From an uncultured bacterium (lineage in GTDB: Bacteria; Planctomycetota; Phycisphaerae; Phycisphaerales; UBA1924), in contig CALKYH010000089.1 in NCBI GenBank assembly GCA_938003595.1, positions 1 to 5,014 of the forward strand: a stretch of 5,014 nt of DNA, read 5' to 3'. The position numbers were made by a program, and so were the translations under genes. Of this stretch, positions 1 through 5,014 are shown piece after piece. The first letter of the stretch is position 1. Every line of letters begins with the position of its first letter. The notes beneath the pieces were generated by a model that was not told the DNA's origin, made no database searches, and worked only from the letters and a program-made list of their open reading frames with translations.

Positions 1-1
1 C

Positions 2-22
2 CGCGGCCGAGGGTCGGCCGCG
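2..22. terminator. Perfect GC-rich hairpin downstream of the hydrolase gene
   Basis: CGCGGCCGA at 2-10 and TCGGCCGCG at 14-22 are exact reverse complements (9 bp stem) around a GGG loop. The hairpin lies about 50 bases beyond the hydrolase stop codon on the minus strand. It could also end a plus-strand gene entering from the left, which the window does not show. On the plus strand it is followed by TTATGTC, not a run of T; the minus-strand flank lies outside the window. The stem is seen directly; terminator function is inferred. Confidence 0.4.
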
Positions 23-32
23 TTATGTCAAA
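22..32 (-). repeat. Near copy of A+T-rich 11-mer (TTTGACATAAC)
   Basis: Read on the minus strand this is TTTGACATAAC, one mismatch from the TTTTACATAAC found at 1031-1041 and 2182-2192. It abuts the hairpin at 2-22 and contains TTGACA, the usual -35 hexamer, but I see no matching -10 box within the window. Being only a near match, it is weaker evidence than the two exact copies. Confidence 0.3.
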
Positions 33-73
33 CTCGTCAGGGGACCGCAGCGGGGCCAGTTTACGCGCCCCGG

Positions 74-964
74 TCAGGGCCCGCCGAGGGAGGTCAGCAG
101 GTCCTCCCAGATCTCGAACGCCACGAAGTGCCCACCGCCGGCCACGATCTCCAGCGCCGCGCCTGGAATGGCGTCGGCCAGCCGGCGGGCCATCGAGGCC
201 GGGAGCACTCGGTCATCGTCGCCGTGCCAGATGCGCGTCGGCGCCCGGACCTGGGCGAGATCAAATCCCCACGGCGAGGCAAGGAGCTTCAGCTCGGTTG
301 CGAGCCCCTGGGGACCCTGGCGAGTGGCGTCGAGCACGATCCGCGTGAACAGGTCTCGCAGGTCCGGTTGAGCAAACAACGCTCGATCCGACCGCGACAA
401 CCGAGCGCTGACGGTTCGCGCGAACTGGTCCGGGTCTCGCAGCATCGAGCGATGCCAGGCGCTCACCGTCGGTCCCACCAGAAACGGCGCGGATTGCACC
501 AGCTTCAGGCCCCGCCGGGCGAAGTCCGGGGCGTCGTCGAGGGCGCCCGGTCGATCGAGCGGCGCCATGGGCGACACAAGCCGGAGGCAGGTCACACGCC
601 CGGGCAGCGCCGCCGCGACGGCGCAGGCATAGGGGGCGCCGCCGGACCAGCCGCCCACGGCGAAGCGGTCCAGACCGAGAGCGTCCGCCAGGGCGAGCAG
701 GTCGGCCGGCCAGTCGGCGACGCGGCGCCTGGGAGCGGGGTCGGACAGGCCGCAGCCGGGACGGTCCGGCACGATGAGGCGTAGACCAAGCCGAGCGGCG
801 ACGGCATCGTCCGGGTGGCGTTGGAGGCGTGAACCGGGCAGGCCGTGGAAGAGGAACGCCGGCCGGCCTCCCGCGTCGCCGACCTCGTGGTAGAAGAGGC
901 GACGCCCGCCGGGGAGGGTGACGGACAGGTCCTGGGCCTGATGAGGAGCGGCGGCGGGCTGCAT
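74..964 (-). CDS. Alpha/beta hydrolase fold protein
   Basis: A 296-residue protein with the full set of alpha/beta hydrolase landmarks. The oxyanion-hole motif HGLPGSR is at residues 40-46, DRPGCGLS at 67-74, and the nucleophile elbow GWSGG at 105-109 with Ser107. The likely catalytic acid is Asp251 in HGDDDRVLP, and the catalytic His279 lies in GGGHF. Residues 130-230 form the variable cap that sets specificity, so the substrate cannot be named; esterase, lactonase, epoxide hydrolase or haloperoxidase-like activities are all possible from the fold alone. There is no signal peptide, so it is probably cytoplasmic. The ATG start leaves about 39 residues before the oxyanion motif, normal for the family. 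No Shine-Dalgarno sequence is visible upstream, unlike ndh and hpf. It is divergent from ndh across 121 bases, with nothing tying the two functionally. Confidence 0.9.
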   Translation of the reverse strand: MQPAAAPHQAQDLSVTLPGGRRLFYHEVGDAGGRPAFLFHGLPGSRLQRHPDDAVAARLGLRLIVPDRPGCGLSDPAPRRRVADWPADLLALADALGLDRFAVGGWSGGAPYACAVAAALPGRVTCLRLVSPMAPLDRPGALDDAPDFARRGLKLVQSAPFLVGPTVSAWHRSMLRDPDQFARTVSARLSRSDRALFAQPDLRDLFTRIVLDATRQGPQGLATELKLLASPWGFDLAQVRAPTRIWHGDDDRVLPASMARRLADAIPGAALEIVAGGGHFVAFEIWEDLLTSLGGP

Positions 965-1010
965 GGCGGGGTTGTAGGCCGCGGCAGGAGCCCGGAGGCG
1001 TCTCCCCCCC

Positions 1011-1045
1011 TACTTAGTCCGAGAATACATGTTATGTAAAATTGG
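1011..1045. promoter_or_regulatory. A+T-rich island between divergent hydrolase and ndh genes
   Basis: The 121-base gap between the two divergent starts is mostly G+C-rich except for this stretch, the natural place for promoters in both directions. It contains a perfect inverted repeat, TACAT-GTT-ATGTA (1026-1038), which could be an operator half-site pair or overlap a -10 element: TATGTA at 1033-1038 reads toward ndh, and TTTACA on the minus strand (1041-1036) resembles a -35 toward the hydrolase. Neither direction gives a good consensus pair, so the assignment rests on composition and position. Confidence 0.4.
1031..1041 (-). repeat. A+T-rich 11-mer TTTTACATAAC, intergenic copy
   Basis: On the minus strand this reads TTTTACATAAC, identical over 11 bases to the plus-strand copy at 2182-2192 inside ndh. 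It overlaps the right half of the inverted repeat at 1026-1038, in front of ndh and the hydrolase gene. Confidence 0.5.
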
Positions 1046-1072
1046 ACCGTACCGGGCCCTGTAGGCGGGGGC

Positions 1073-1078
1073 AGGAGG
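1073..1078 (+). promoter_or_regulatory. Shine-Dalgarno sequence of ndh
   Basis: AGGAGG, seven bases before the ATG at 1086. This near-ideal site fixes the ndh start although the first 25 or so residues lie outside the conserved FAD domain. Confidence 0.85.
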
Positions 1079-1085
1079 CTCGGTC

Positions 1086-2450
1086 ATGCGCCCTCGAGGG
1101 GCCGACCATCCGGCCGGGTATCGTCCGAATGCAGTGGCCGCAGAGACACCCCATCGGCCTCGTGTCGTGATCGTCGGCGGCGGATTCGCCGGGCTGTCCG
1201 CGGCGCGGGCGCTGGCGAGTGCGCCGGTGAGTGTGCTGCTGGTGGATCGACGGAACTATCACCTCTTTCAGCCCCTGCTCTACCAGGTGGCGACGGCGTC
1301 GCTTTCGCCGGCGGAGATCGCGGCGCCGATCCGGAATGTGCTGCGCCGACAGAAGAACTGCGCGGTGGCGCTCGCGGAGGTTGTCGGCGTGGACACCGAG
1401 CGGCGTGTGCTGACGCTGGCGGACGCGCCGACCGGCGAGGGCCGCGGCGAGCGCGAGGTCCCCTACGACTATCTCGTCGTCGCCACGGGGGCGACGCACT
1501 CGTACTTCGGGCACGACGAGTGGGCGGCGCGGGCGCCGGGGCTGAAGGACATCGCGGACGCCACGCGGATCCGTCGGCGGTTCCTGCTGGCCTTCGAGCA
1601 CGCGGAGACCGAGGCCGATGACGCCAAGCGGCGCGCGCTCCTGACTTTCATCGTCGTCGGGGGCGGGCCGACCGGCGTGGAGCTGGCCGGGGCGATGAGC
1701 GAGATCGTGCGCCGATCGATGCCGCTGGATTTCCGCAGGATCGACACGACGGAGGCCCGAATCATCCTGTTCGAGGGCGAGCCGCGCCTGCTGCCGGCGT
1801 TTCCGGAGTCGCTGTCGGAGCGGGCGCTGCGCGACCTTCGCTCGATGGGCGTCGAGGTCGCGCTGCACACGCGCGTGACGAAAATCGACGCGGCCGGCGT
1901 TCTTGCGAGATCGAGCCACGGTGAGGAACGCCGCATCGATGCGTCGGTGATTCTCTGGGCCGCGGGCGTGCGGGCGTCTGGCGTCGGGGCCATGCTCGGG
2001 GCGCCGACGGACAAGGCCGGGCGGGTCCGGGTGCAGGATGATCTGTCGATCGCCGGTCACCCGGAAGTGTTCGTCGCGGGCGACCTGGCGGCGACGGTGG
2101 ACGACGCCCCGGGCCTCGCCCCGGCGGCGATGCAGATGGGCCGGTACGCGGGCGGGGTGATCGCGGCCGAGGCGAAGGCCGTTTTACATAACTCGGAGCG
2201 ACCCCGGCGGGCGCCGTTCCGGTACCGCGACAAGGGCATGCTGGCGACGATCGGTCGCTCTCGCGCCGTTGCGGCGATCGGTGGCCGCCGCTTCACGGGC
2301 TTCCTCGCCTGGGCGCTGTGGCTGGCCGTGCACATCTATTTCCTGATCGGGTTCAGGAATCGGTTGCTGGTGATGTTCCAGTGGGCGTGGGCCTGGCTCA
2401 CCTTCCAGCGCGGCGCGCGGCTGATCACGCCGGAGCAACGCGAATCATGA
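1086..2450 (+). CDS. ndh: Type II NADH:quinone oxidoreductase (NDH-2)
   Basis: A 454-residue FAD protein that oxidises NADH and reduces membrane quinone without pumping protons. The first Rossmann fold (27-43) carries the FAD motif GGGFAG with acidic Asp54 ending the second strand. The NAD(P)H fold (189-202) carries VVGGGPTGVELAG, and Glu230 at the end of its second strand is typical of NADH preference. VFVAGDLA (328-335) is the second FAD contact. APAAMQMG (345-352) occupies the quinone-site position, with Pro where the textbook AQxAxQ motif has the first Gln. The C-terminus (about 404-440), rich in Trp, Phe and Leu and ending in AWAWLTF, is the membrane-anchoring segment of the family. Residues 1-25 are a poorly conserved extension, but AGGAGG supports this start. 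The stop overlaps that of the convergent HEAT-repeat gene by 6 bases. Residues 366-369 (VLHN) are encoded by an A+T-rich patch including a TTA codon, unlike the rest of the gene. Confidence 0.93.
   Translation: MRPRGADHPAGYRPNAVAAETPHRPRVVIVGGGFAGLSAARALASAPVSVLLVDRRNYHLFQPLLYQVATASLSPAEIAAPIRNVLRRQKNCAVALAEVVGVDTERRVLTLADAPTGEGRGEREVPYDYLVVATGATHSYFGHDEWAARAPGLKDIADATRIRRRFLLAFEHAETEADDAKRRALLTFIVVGGGPTGVELAGAMSEIVRRSMPLDFRRIDTTEARIILFEGEPRLLPAFPESLSERALRDLRSMGVEVALHTRVTKIDAAGVLARSSHGEERRIDASVILWAAGVRASGVGAMLGAPTDKAGRVRVQDDLSIAGHPEVFVAGDLAATVDDAPGLAPAAMQMGRYAGGVIAAEAKAVLHNSERPRRAPFRYRDKGMLATIGRSRAVAAIGGRRFTGFLAWALWLAVHIYFLIGFRNRLLVMFQWAWAWLTFQRGARLITPEQRES
2182..2192 (+). repeat. A+T-rich 11-mer TTTTACATAAC inside ndh
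   Basis: An exact reverse-complement copy of 1031-1041, here within the ndh reading frame (GTT TTA CAT AAC, residues 366-369). It falls between the quinone-site helix and the FRYRDKG strand, a region likely to tolerate variation. Nine of its 11 bases are A or T in otherwise G+C-rich coding sequence. Confidence 0.5.
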
Positions 2451-3542
2451 GCCCGCCGCCGCCGCTCGAGAGGCGGCGTTGCGGTCCACATTCTGAATGG
2501 CTCGCTCCGCCCGCTCGCGAACGACGCGCGAGGAGTCGTTCAGCGCGGCGCTCAGAGCGCCCTTGGCCTGCGGACCGATGCGTTCCAGGGCCCCCACCGC
2601 CGCGAGCCGGACGGCCAGTTCGCTGTCGCGGAGCATGCCGGTGAGTGTGGGGATCGCGCTGGCGCCGGAGGTGCCGTAGCGGCCGATCCCGGTGGCGGCG
2701 CGGGCGCGGACGCCGCTGTCGGCGTCGCGGGTGGCGGCGAGCAGGTGCGGCATCGCGGGGTGGCCGAGATTGCTCAGCGCCGCGACGGCCGTGATGCGGA
2801 CATGGCGGTCGGAGTCGCGGAGCGCGCCGGCAAGGGCGGGCAGCGCGCCGGCGGCGCCGGGCCCGAGCGCGGCGAGGTCCTCGGCGGCCTTGCGCCGGTG
2901 GGAGCTGCTGGGCGAACTGAGGCCCTGGGCCAGCTCGCCGACCAGCGATGCAGGAGCCTGGTTGGCGCCGGAGCCATCGGCGTCGAGCTTGGCCATGGCC
3001 AGCTCGGCGCGAGAGCGGACGAGGCTGCTGCGGTCGTTGGCGGCGATGCGGACGAGCGCCGCGCCCTCGGGACCGAGGCGCTCGGCGGCCCAGACGACGC
3101 GTGATCGCACGACCTCGGAGCGATCGCGGAGCGCGGTGTTGAGCGCTGAGAGGAGCGCAGGGTCGGGCCGCGCGATGGCGCCGAGCGCGCCGACGACGGC
3201 GGCGCGGACCTGCTCGTCGGAGTCATTCAGCGCGCGCGCAAGGGAGGGAATTGCGTCGGGGCCGAGTTCGCCCAGGCCGGCGGCGCAGGCCATGCGCACG
3301 AGGTTGGAATGATCGTTCAGGAGTCTGTCCGTGAGCGCGGGCAGCGCGCTGTGGGCGCCGCGCCCGAACTGGCGCAGCGAGCCCGCCGCGGCGAGCCTCG
3401 TGGAGGTGTCGCCCTCGCGCAGCGCGACGCTGAGTTGGCGCACGGTCTCGCTGGAGCCCGAACCCGGCGCGCGCTCGCAGCCCGCGCCGGCAAGGATGGC
3501 GCCGGCGAGCGCGAGGGCGGCGGCGTGTCGGATCGGCTGCAG
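2445..3542 (-). CDS. HEAT-repeat lipoprotein, probable CTG start
   Basis: From the CTG at 3542 this encodes 365 residues. Residues 1-21 look like a lipoprotein signal peptide: a short basic start (QPIRH), a hydrophobic stretch (AAALALAGAILAG), then Cys22 in AGAGCE. The lipobox is imperfect because Gly rather than Leu is at -3. The rest, about 34-353, is nine or ten HEAT-like repeats of about 30 residues with the recurring pattern LxDSDxxVRxxAxxALxxLG, as in the PBS-lyase HEAT family. Such solenoids bind partner proteins and have no active site, so the protein is probably a membrane-anchored scaffold; its partner is unknown. The frame stays open upstream into the hpf region, with ATG at 3740 and GTG at 3893, but those starts put about 66 or 117 unlike residues before the signal peptide and run antisense to hpf. 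GTG at 3443 would lose the signal. The CTG has GGAGG six bases upstream. Confidence 0.83.
   Translation of the reverse strand: MQPIRHAAALALAGAILAGAGCERAPGSGSSETVRQLSVALREGDTSTRLAAAGSLRQFGRGAHSALPALTDRLLNDHSNLVRMACAAGLGELGPDAIPSLARALNDSDEQVRAAVVGALGAIARPDPALLSALNTALRDRSEVVRSRVVWAAERLGPEGAALVRIAANDRSSLVRSRAELAMAKLDADGSGANQAPASLVGELAQGLSSPSSSHRRKAAEDLAALGPGAAGALPALAGALRDSDRHVRITAVAALSNLGHPAMPHLLAATRDADSGVRARAATGIGRYGTSGASAIPTLTGMLRDSELAVRLAAVGALERIGPQAKGALSAALNDSSRVVRERAERAIQNVDRNAASRAAAAGS
2457..2478 (+). terminator. Hairpin just past the ndh stop, inside the 3' end of the HEAT gene
   Basis: CGCCGCC (2457-2463) pairs with GGCGGCG (2472-2478) around an eight-base loop, starting six bases after the ndh stop. 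It is a candidate transcript end for ndh located in the coding DNA of the opposing gene, where it encodes an Ala-rich tail. No T-run follows (TTGCGG), and Ala codon repeats can make such a stem by chance, so confidence is low. Confidence 0.25.
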
Positions 3543-3548
3543 CGTCGT

Positions 3549-3553
3549 CCTCC
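3549..3553 (-). promoter_or_regulatory. Shine-Dalgarno sequence supporting the CTG start
   Basis: On the minus strand GGAGG is followed by ACGACG and then CTG (3542-3540), a six-base spacing typical of real starts. No ATG, GTG or TTG occurs in frame between the ATG/TTG pair at 3740-3735 and the signal-peptide region, so this site decides the proposed start. A second GGAGG on the same strand (3573-3569) precedes an out-of-frame TTG. Confidence 0.55.
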
Positions 3554-3586
3554 GTTTCCGGACAAGGACCTCCCCACACTGCCTTA

Positions 3587-3618
3587 TCGGCCAATTTCGG
3601 GGCCGACTTGGGGCCGAT
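3587..3618. promoter_or_regulatory. Direct and inverted repeats in the HEAT/hpf divergent region
   Basis: GGGGCCGA occurs at 3599-3606 and again at 3610-3617, 11 bases apart or about one helical turn. An inverted partial copy, TCGGCC, lies at 3587-3592. The cluster sits in the 169-base gap between the divergent HEAT-lipoprotein and hpf starts, as expected of an operator. Base composition bias makes short G/C matches common, so binding function is only inferred. The rest of the gap shows no convincing -35/-10 pair. Confidence 0.3.
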
Positions 3619-3661
3619 CCGGCGAACTGACCGGGCCTAAGACGCGTATCGACAACCGGAT

Positions 3662-3682
3662 GCGGGGCGACGCCCGCCCCGC
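3662..3682 (+). other. Hairpin in the hpf leader
   Basis: GCGGGGCG (3662-3669) pairs perfectly with CGCCCCGC (3675-3682) around ACGCC, an 8 bp stem about 17 bases before the hpf Shine-Dalgarno sequence. It would be stable in RNA if transcription starts upstream of it, and might influence hpf translation or mRNA stability. No known riboswitch or leader family is recognised. Confidence 0.35.
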
Positions 3683-3699
3683 CGGCCCCCTCTGCAGAC

Positions 3700-3706
3700 A
3701 GGAGGT
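3700..3706 (+). promoter_or_regulatory. Shine-Dalgarno sequence of hpf
   Basis: AGGAGGT, five bases before the ATG at 3712. This strong site fixes the hpf start and confirms that the plus strand is the coding strand here, against the long antisense extension of the HEAT frame. Confidence 0.85.
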
Positions 3707-3711
3707 CACGG

Positions 3712-4029
3712 ATGGTCGTTCGAGTCCACGGTCGCAACATGCCGGTCACCGAGGCGATGCTGCGGTTTGTTCGGGAGCGATTCGAGGCGGCGCTCGGGCC
3801 GCGCGAGCCGCTCGTGCAGACGGTGTGCGTGCATGTGGAGGATGTCAACGGGCCGCGCGGCGGCGCCGACAAGCGCTGCCTCGCGGAGATCACGCTCGCT
3901 CGACGGGGCCGCCTCGTCGTGGACGCGCGCGAGCCGGACCTGTACCGCGCGATCCAATCCGCGGCGAAGCGCGCCAGGACCAGCGTGTTCCATTCGATCG
4001 ACCGGCGGCGGTCCGCGCGTCAGCCCTGA
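3712..4029 (+). CDS. hpf: Short ribosome hibernation promoting factor (HPF/RaiA family)
   Basis: A 105-residue protein of the HPF/YfiA (sigma-54 modulation) family. Members bind the 30S subunit at the decoding region, blocking mRNA and tRNA and preserving idle ribosomes. The visible order matches the beta-alpha-beta-beta-beta-alpha fold: strand VVRVHGRNM (2-10), helix at about 12-28, strands TVCVHVEDV (37-45), CLAEITLA (56-63) and RLVVDAR (67-73), then helix LYRAIQSAAKRART (77-90). The loop DVNGPRGGADKRC (44-56) is a recognisable family signature, followed by a basic C-terminal tail (DRRRSARQ). It has only the N-terminal domain; the C-terminal dimerisation domain of long HPF is absent, so pairing of ribosomes by its own tail is not expected. 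The stop overlaps the convergent proS end by 10 bases. Growth-phase control is likely from the family, but no specific site is identified. Confidence 0.87.
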   Translation: MVVRVHGRNMPVTEAMLRFVRERFEAALGPREPLVQTVCVHVEDVNGPRGGADKRCLAEITLARRGRLVVDAREPDLYRAIQSAAKRARTSVFHSIDRRRSARQP

Positions 4030-5014
4030 ACGGCGCGGAGGCAGCGCTCGACCACCGCGTCGAGCTTCACCAGTTCGCCCTTGCCGGGGTCGTTGCGGAG
4101 CTTGAACTCCACCGAGCCTTCGGCCAGGGCCTTCTCGCCCGGCGTGAGGCGGATCGGGACGCCGATGAGGTCGGCGTCCTTGAACTTCACGCCCGGGCGT
4201 TCGTCGCGGTCGTCGATCAGGACATCCAGCCCCGCCGCGCTCAGTTCGCGGGCGAGCTTCTCGGCGGCGTCCATGCCGGGCGATCCGGGCTCCACCTTCA
4301 AGGGCGTGATGAGCACATGGTACGGGGCGATCGCGACGGGCCAGACCAGGCCGTTGTCGTCGCTGCTCATCTCGACGCAGGCCGCCATCGTGCGCGAGAC
4401 GCCGATGCCGTAGCAGCCCATGATGACGCTGCGCCGCTCCTGCTTCTCGTCGAGGATGCGGAAGTCCATCGCGTCGGAATATTTGGTGCCGAGCTTGAAG
4501 ATGTGGCCGACCTCGATGCCCTTGCGCGCCTCAAGCACGGCGCCGGGGGCGCGCGGAGACGGATCGCCGGCGACGGCGTTGCGGATGTCGGCGACCTTCA
4601 CGCGTGAGGCGTCGTCGAGCGCCGCGCCCATCTCGCGGCGCCAGTTGAAGTGCTTCACATGGTGGTCGGGCTCGTCGGCGCCGGTGGCCCAGAAGCCGGC
4701 CTGCGCGGCGTCGGGATCGATCAGCAGCAGGCTGCGGGCCTGCCCCCCCACCACCGCGCGCGGGCTGACATAGCCGATGGCGAAACCGGCGGCGCGGGCT
4801 TCCTTGTCGTCGGCCATGACGACGGGCCCGCCGGCGTGGGCCTTGACCTTGCCCTCGTTGACCTCCTGATCGCCGCGCACCACCGCGAGGACCCAGTCGA
4901 ACGCGCGGCCTTCACCAGTCGCGCGGAAGACCAGCGTCTTGAGCATGCGGTCGGGCTTGACCTTCATGAACTTGCCGACCTCCTCGATGCCGGGGAGGTT
5001 GGGCGTGTGGACCT
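4020..5014 (-). CDS. proS: Prolyl-tRNA synthetase, C-terminal portion (5' end beyond window)
   Basis: The last 330 codons of a bacterial-type ProRS, which joins proline to tRNA-Pro. The frame is open to the window edge, so the true start lies beyond 5014; an internal ATG at 4967 is not the start, because VHTPNLPGIEEVGKFMK reads straight through it. Counting from the first in-window codon, residues 1 to about 125 are much of the insertion domain that hydrolyses mischarged Ala-tRNA-Pro, including RGDQEVNE (46-53, usually GDHELNE) and TGADEPDHH. Residues 164-179 (RKGIEVGHIFKLGTKY) and GCYGIGVSR (199-207, class II motif 3) belong to the catalytic core. From about 225, WPVAIAPYHVLITPL and DDRDERPGVKFKDADLIGVP are the anticodon-binding domain. 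The N-terminal catalytic motifs 1 and 2 are outside the window. The stop overlaps that of hpf by 10 bases. Confidence 0.95.
   Translation of the reverse strand, partial: VHTPNLPGIEEVGKFMKVKPDRMLKTLVFRATGEGRAFDWVLAVVRGDQEVNEGKVKAHAGGPVVMADDKEARAAGFAIGYVSPRAVVGGQARSLLLIDPDAAQAGFWATGADEPDHHVKHFNWRREMGAALDDASRVKVADIRNAVAGDPSPRAPGAVLEARKGIEVGHIFKLGTKYSDAMDFRILDEKQERRSVIMGCYGIGVSRTMAACVEMSSDDNGLVWPVAIAPYHVLITPLKVEPGSPGMDAAEKLARELSAAGLDVLIDDRDERPGVKFKDADLIGVPIRLTPGEKALAEGSVEFKLRNDPGKGELVKLDAVVERCLRAVQG
4046..4065 (+). terminator. Hairpin past the hpf stop, inside the 3' end of proS
   Basis: GCTCGAC (4046-4052) pairs with GTCGAGC (4059-4065) around a six-base loop, 16 bases after the hpf stop and followed by TTCACC. 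It is a candidate terminator for hpf embedded in the coding sequence of the opposing proS. The short stem and lack of a T-run keep confidence low. Confidence 0.25.

Noticed and set aside
345..352. Pro replacing Gln in the NDH-2 quinone-site motif (ndh residues, not bases)
   Set aside because: APxAMQ variants are, to my knowledge, common in bacterial NDH-2-like proteins, so it is not a sign of lost function.
128..784. 218-residue plus-strand open frame opposite the hydrolase gene
   Set aside because: Low-complexity Arg/Gly/Ala-rich translation with no recognisable motif, fully antisense to a gene with a complete catalytic triad; a high-GC shadow.
1032..2060. 342-residue minus-strand open frame opposite ndh
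   Set aside because: Arg-rich translation without domains, antisense to the convincing NDH-2; no separate start signals.
2445..3542. Periodic G+C-rich similarity along the minus-strand gene, considered as a DNA tandem repeat
   Set aside because: The periodicity is at protein level (HEAT repeats with diverged codons), not near-identical DNA units.
3309..4607. 432-residue plus-strand open frame spanning the HEAT start region, hpf and proS
   Set aside because: It runs in another frame over hpf and antisense to two recognised genes; composition is typical of G+C-driven spurious frames.
4743..4749. C7 homopolymer in proS, a possible frameshift or slippage site
   Set aside because: The proS frame remains intact and motif order is normal on both sides, so neither an error nor programmed slippage is indicated. 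A similar C7 run at 1004-1010 is intergenic.
1..5014. Search for mobile elements, CRISPR arrays, tRNAs, defence or secretion genes
   Set aside because: No direct-repeat arrays, transposase or integrase motifs, cloverleaf-like sequences or defence domains were seen; all substantial coding DNA belongs to the five genes listed.

Overview
The window is a G+C-rich (about 70% by eye) stretch of bacterial chromosome carrying five protein-coding genes, packed tightly and alternating in strand. There are no tRNA or rRNA genes, CRISPR arrays, transposases or integrases. The gene content is housekeeping rather than accessory. A Cys-anchored HEAT-repeat protein, this type of type II NADH dehydrogenase, a short HPF protein and a bacterial-type ProRS with an editing insertion would fit Planctomycetota (for example a Phycisphaerae-like lineage) or another high-GC diderm. 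That placement is a low-confidence inference.

Layout, left to right. A perfect GC-rich hairpin (2-22) lies just past the 3' end of an alpha/beta hydrolase gene (74-964, minus). A short divergent intergenic region (965-1085) contains the only clearly A+T-rich island in the window. Next is a type II NADH:quinone oxidoreductase (ndh, 1086-2450, plus) with a strong Shine-Dalgarno sequence. It meets, stop to stop, a HEAT-repeat lipoprotein gene on the minus strand (2445-3542). That gene has no ATG, GTG or TTG near its signal peptide but has a well-spaced GGAGG before an in-frame CTG. A second divergent intergenic region (3543-3711) holds direct repeats and a hairpin. It precedes a short ribosome hibernation factor gene (hpf, 3712-4029, plus), which overlaps tail to tail with proS (4020 to the window edge, minus, 5' end missing).

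The genes do not form one pathway. Ndh feeds electrons from NADH into the quinone pool, Hpf silences ribosomes when growth slows, and ProS charges tRNA-Pro. The hydrolase substrate and the partner of the HEAT lipoprotein cannot be read from the sequence. The architecture is two divergent promoter regions and two convergent junctions whose stop codons overlap by 6 and 10 bp, so no intergenic space is left for terminators there.

The points most worth a second look are the apparent CTG start of the lipoprotein gene, an A+T-rich 11-mer (TTTTACATAAC) found twice exactly and once with one mismatch, and hairpins just past each plus-strand stop codon inside the opposing gene. I see no convincing new multi-gene system in this window.
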